From assembly GCF_029210375.1 (NCBI RefSeq), contig NZ_JARGER010000033.1:62001-126000 (forward strand): 64,000 bases of DNA, given 5' to 3'. Made by a program: the position numbers and the translations under genes. The stretch is from Nocardioides sp. YIM 152315. Lineage in GTDB: Bacteria; Actinomycetota; Actinomycetes; Propionibacteriales; Nocardioidaceae. The notes below the pieces were generated by a model. The model did not search any database. It was not told the origin of the DNA and saw nothing but the letters and a program-made list of their open reading frames with translations. Positions 62,007-64,000 of the stretch are shown piece after piece (positions within the stretch are counted from its first letter, which is position 1; each line of letters begins with the position of its first letter).

Positions 62007-62603
62007 TCAGGCCAGCGGATGTTCCAGTTCGGCGTGACCGGCCGCCTCGAGCTGCTCGGAGAGCACCAGCATCCGCTGCACCTCGGCCTCGGTCGGGCCG
62101 CTCAGCGCCGCGCGCCCGGTGGCGACGACCCGCGCGAACGCCGCCGCCCGCAGCAGGACGTCGGCGAAGTCACTTCCCGCGATGCCGCGCAGCACCGCGT
62201 CGATCATCGCCCGCAGCTGCTCGGGCCCGGGCGGTTCGGCGACGCCGGCGACGACCCGCGCCACCGGCGCGCCGCGCTGGCCGGCCTCGAACTCGCGGGA
62301 GACCGCGACCGGATCGGCGTACACCCACGACCGCAGCAGGTAGAGCCGCCACAGGCAGCCGGCCAGCGAGTCGGCCGGCGCGCCGGACCAGACCTCCGCG
62401 ATCGTCTCGATGCCCTCGCTGTCGGCCAGCCGCAGCACCCGCTCGGCGACGGCCGCGTCGTCGGAGCCGCGGGCGCCGCGCACGAGCAGGTGCGCCGCGC
62501 GGTCGGCGGCCTCGCTGACCAGCGCCGGATCGGCGCCACCGGTGAGCGCCTCGAAGAAGTTGCTCCCGGGCGTCATCGGCCGGTGGTGCTGGCGGTCCGT
62601 CAC
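62007..62603 (-). CDS. Conserved hypothetical protein downstream of hrpA
   Basis: 198 aa from a GTG at 62603, with an ATG at 62576 as alternative (MTPGSNFFEALTGGADPALVSEAADRAAHLLVRGARG). It is helical, with no signal peptide, membrane helix or catalytic motif. LWRLYLLRSWVYADPVAVSREFEAGQRG and DFADVLLRAAAFARVVATGRAAL are the most conserved-looking parts. It lies 7 bp after hrpA and is probably cotranscribed with it. I do not recognise the family. Confidence 0.65.
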   Translation of the reverse strand: MTDRQHHRPMTPGSNFFEALTGGADPALVSEAADRAAHLLVRGARGSDDAAVAERVLRLADSEGIETIAEVWSGAPADSLAGCLWRLYLLRSWVYADPVAVSREFEAGQRGAPVARVVAGVAEPPGPEQLRAMIDAVLRGIAGSDFADVLLRAAAFARVVATGRAALSGPTEAEVQRMLVLSEQLEAAGHAELEHPLA

Positions 62604-62610
62604 GGCTGCA

Positions 62611-64000
62611 TCACCCCTGCAGGCTACGTCGGATGCGCTGGTCGCTGACCGGGTACGCCGTGCCGAGCTGCTGCGCCCACAGCGAGACGCGGTACTCCTC
62701 CAGCATCCAGCGCACCTGACGCAGGGCGTCCCCGGGCGGGCGACCCTCCGGCAGTGCGGCGAGCCGGTGCAGGTGGGCGTCCTGGACGTCGCCGATCTGG
62801 TCCATGAGCTGCCGATCGCGGTTGATCTGGCCGGCCAGCCGGTCGCGGCGGTGCTCGAGCGCGGCGAGGTAGGTCGGGTAGCGGCGCAGCCGGGTCGCCC
62901 CCGCCTCGCCCACGAAGCCGGCGTGCACCAGCCGGGCCAGCTGCGCACGCATGTCGGTGAGGGCCGGCAGCATCGTCATCTCGGCGCGGCCGCTGAGCGC
63001 CTTCTCCGCGCGCCGCCACCCGTCGAGCACCCGGATCACGTCGGCCATCGTGGCCCGCACCCGGGCCTCGTGGTCGCGGGTGGCGGCGGCCAGCAGCGCG
63101 TCGTACGCCGCCTCGTCGCGCACCGGCGGGTGCGCGTCGACGACGTCCTGCACGACCGCGGCGCGGACGTCCTCGAGCAGGTCGGCGACGCCCGGGTACG
63201 GCGAGCCGGCGAGGCCGAGCTTCTCGACGTTGGTGAGCCCGTCGACGATCGCCTTGACCGGCGAGGGCAGCGCGAGCAGCAGCAGGCGACGTACGCCGAG
63301 CCGGTGCCGCGCCTCCTGCTCGTCGGCCGAGCCGAAGACCTCGAGTCCGACCGTCGCGCCCTCGTCGACCAGGGCCGGGAACACCTGGACCTCGTGACCC
63401 GCCCGCTTCCGGGTGAACGACGGCTCGACGGTGCCGAAGGTCCAGGCGGTCTCACCGCTGCGCGCGAGGCCGCTGTCGGTGGCGACCTCGGCGATCGCCT
63501 CGGCGAACTGCGGGCGCAGTGGCTCCTTGAGCGCCTCCAGGTCCTTGCCGCGCGCCTGCTCGCGGCCGTCGTCGTCGACGACGCGGTAGGTCGGTCGCAG
63601 GTGCTCGGGCACCTTCGACCAGTCCCAGGCCTCGCGCGGGACGACGACCCCGGTCGTCGACCGGCACCAGCGCTCGAGGGCGTCGAGCAGGGGCTCCTCC
63701 CCCGGAGGCACGGCTCCGAGGAACTCCCGCGCCCGGTCGGGTGCCGGCACGAAGCTGACCCGCAGGCTCTTGGGCAGGCTGCGGATCAGGCTGGTGACCA
63801 GCTCCTCGCGCAGGCCCGGCACGTTCCAGGAGAAGTCGTCGGACTCGACCCGGTTCAGCGTCGCGACCGGCACGTCGATGGTGAGGCCGTCGTCGGCCTC
63901 CCCGGGCTCGAAGTGGTAGCTGATCGGGAACGTGAGGGTCTCCCCGACCCACTGCTCCGGATAGTCCGCCTCGCTGACCTCGTCGGCGGTGTCGTGGGTC
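62611..64000 (-). CDS. hrpA: ATP-dependent RNA helicase HrpA, C-terminal part (partial)
   Basis: The last ~460 residues of a DEAH-box helicase; the helicase core lies beyond the window. The visible part is the DUF3418 C-terminal region: DYPEQWVGETLTFPISYHFEPGE, DVPVATLNRVESDDFSWNVPGLREELVTSLIRSLPKSLRVSFVPAPDRARE, then FTRKRAGHEVQVFPALVDEGATVGLEVFGSADEQE, and RRYPTYLAALEHRRDRLAGQINRDRQLMDQI near the end. It unwinds RNA or stalled ribosome complexes. The frame is open to the window edge. Confidence 0.92.
   Translation of the reverse strand, partial: THDTADEVSEADYPEQWVGETLTFPISYHFEPGEADDGLTIDVPVATLNRVESDDFSWNVPGLREELVTSLIRSLPKSLRVSFVPAPDRAREFLGAVPPGEEPLLDALERWCRSTTGVVVPREAWDWSKVPEHLRPTYRVVDDDGREQARGKDLEALKEPLRPQFAEAIAEVATDSGLARSGETAWTFGTVEPSFTRKRAGHEVQVFPALVDEGATVGLEVFGSADEQEARHRLGVRRLLLLALPSPVKAIVDGLTNVEKLGLAGSPYPGVADLLEDVRAAVVQDVVDAHPPVRDEAAYDALLAAATRDHEARVRATMADVIRVLDGWRRAEKALSGRAEMTMLPALTDMRAQLARLVHAGFVGEAGATRLRRYPTYLAALEHRRDRLAGQINRDRQLMDQIGDVQDAHLHRLAALPEGRPPGDALRQVRWMLEEYRVSLWAQQLGTAYPVSDQRIRRSLQG

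Overview
The window is high-GC actinobacterial chromosome, most like Nocardioides or a close relative. F420 biosynthesis (fbiC) with an F420-dependent oxidoreductase, mycothiol-dependent formaldehyde oxidation (mscR), an HrcA/CIRCE-controlled groES-groEL with a His-rich GroEL tail, the coproporphyrin heme route (hemE, hemY, hemQ), DUF3000/DUF5709/DUF3140 proteins and SigE-type sigma factors all point there. The backbone order tsaB-rimI-tsaD ... groES-groEL ... guaB-guaB3 ... guaA is the one familiar from Mycobacterium and relatives. Many genes lack a Shine-Dalgarno sequence and instead carry a TAnnnT box 6-7 nt before the start codon, which indicates leaderless mRNAs.

Region 1 (1-11.5 kb): the 3' end of a probable MMPL protein; a TrmB/LuxR-like regulator divergent from a secreted FN3/Ig-like protein with a Lys/His/Gly tail, separated by a 41-bp near-perfect palindrome; fbiC with a paired REP-like element inside its interdomain linker; a phosphoketolase-acetate kinase operon; DUF5709, a 47-aa membrane protein, UdgX, DUF3140 and an F420-dependent oxidoreductase behind a KstR-like TetR operator.

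Region 2 (11.5-15.2 kb) is an accessory patch. It holds an intact ISL3-family IS with an 8-bp target duplication, an IS630 remnant, an unknown secreted protein, an ORF without a normal start and a frameshifted membrane-anchored protein gene, all visibly richer in A/T.

Region 3 (15.2-31 kb): guaA; a reverse-strand gene set for alcohol/aldehyde oxidation (GMC oxidoreductase, succinic semialdehyde dehydrogenase, aldehyde dehydrogenase, a CrtC/AttH-like protein, an APH-type phosphotransferase) headed by a second KstR-like operator; glpD; nitrilase-rnhA-guaB3; a broken sigma-factor gene that kept its ECF promoter; guaB.

Region 4 (31-46 kb): a GT-C glycosyltransferase, groES-groEL with two CIRCE boxes, a THUMP-like methyltransferase, mscR with its beta-lactamase-fold partner, a SigE-family sigma factor with a membrane-anchored partner, an MMPL transporter, and tsaB-rimI separated from tsaD by a secreted tandem HAD phosphatase.

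Region 5 (46-64 kb): DinB, STAS, LigD-polymerase, msrB and hemQ; a two-component system with a membrane protein; a sulfotransferase-aminotransferase pair; hemY, a DUF4349 lipoprotein, hemE, DUF3000 and an RNase D-like exonuclease; an orphan solute-binding lipoprotein; a PemK/MazF-like protein; and the C-terminal part of HrpA. A second palindromic repeat family sits between convergent genes at about 41.9 and 54.5 kb. In the latter copy it supplies the last codons and stop codons of both flanking genes. No tRNA, rRNA or CRISPR array was seen.
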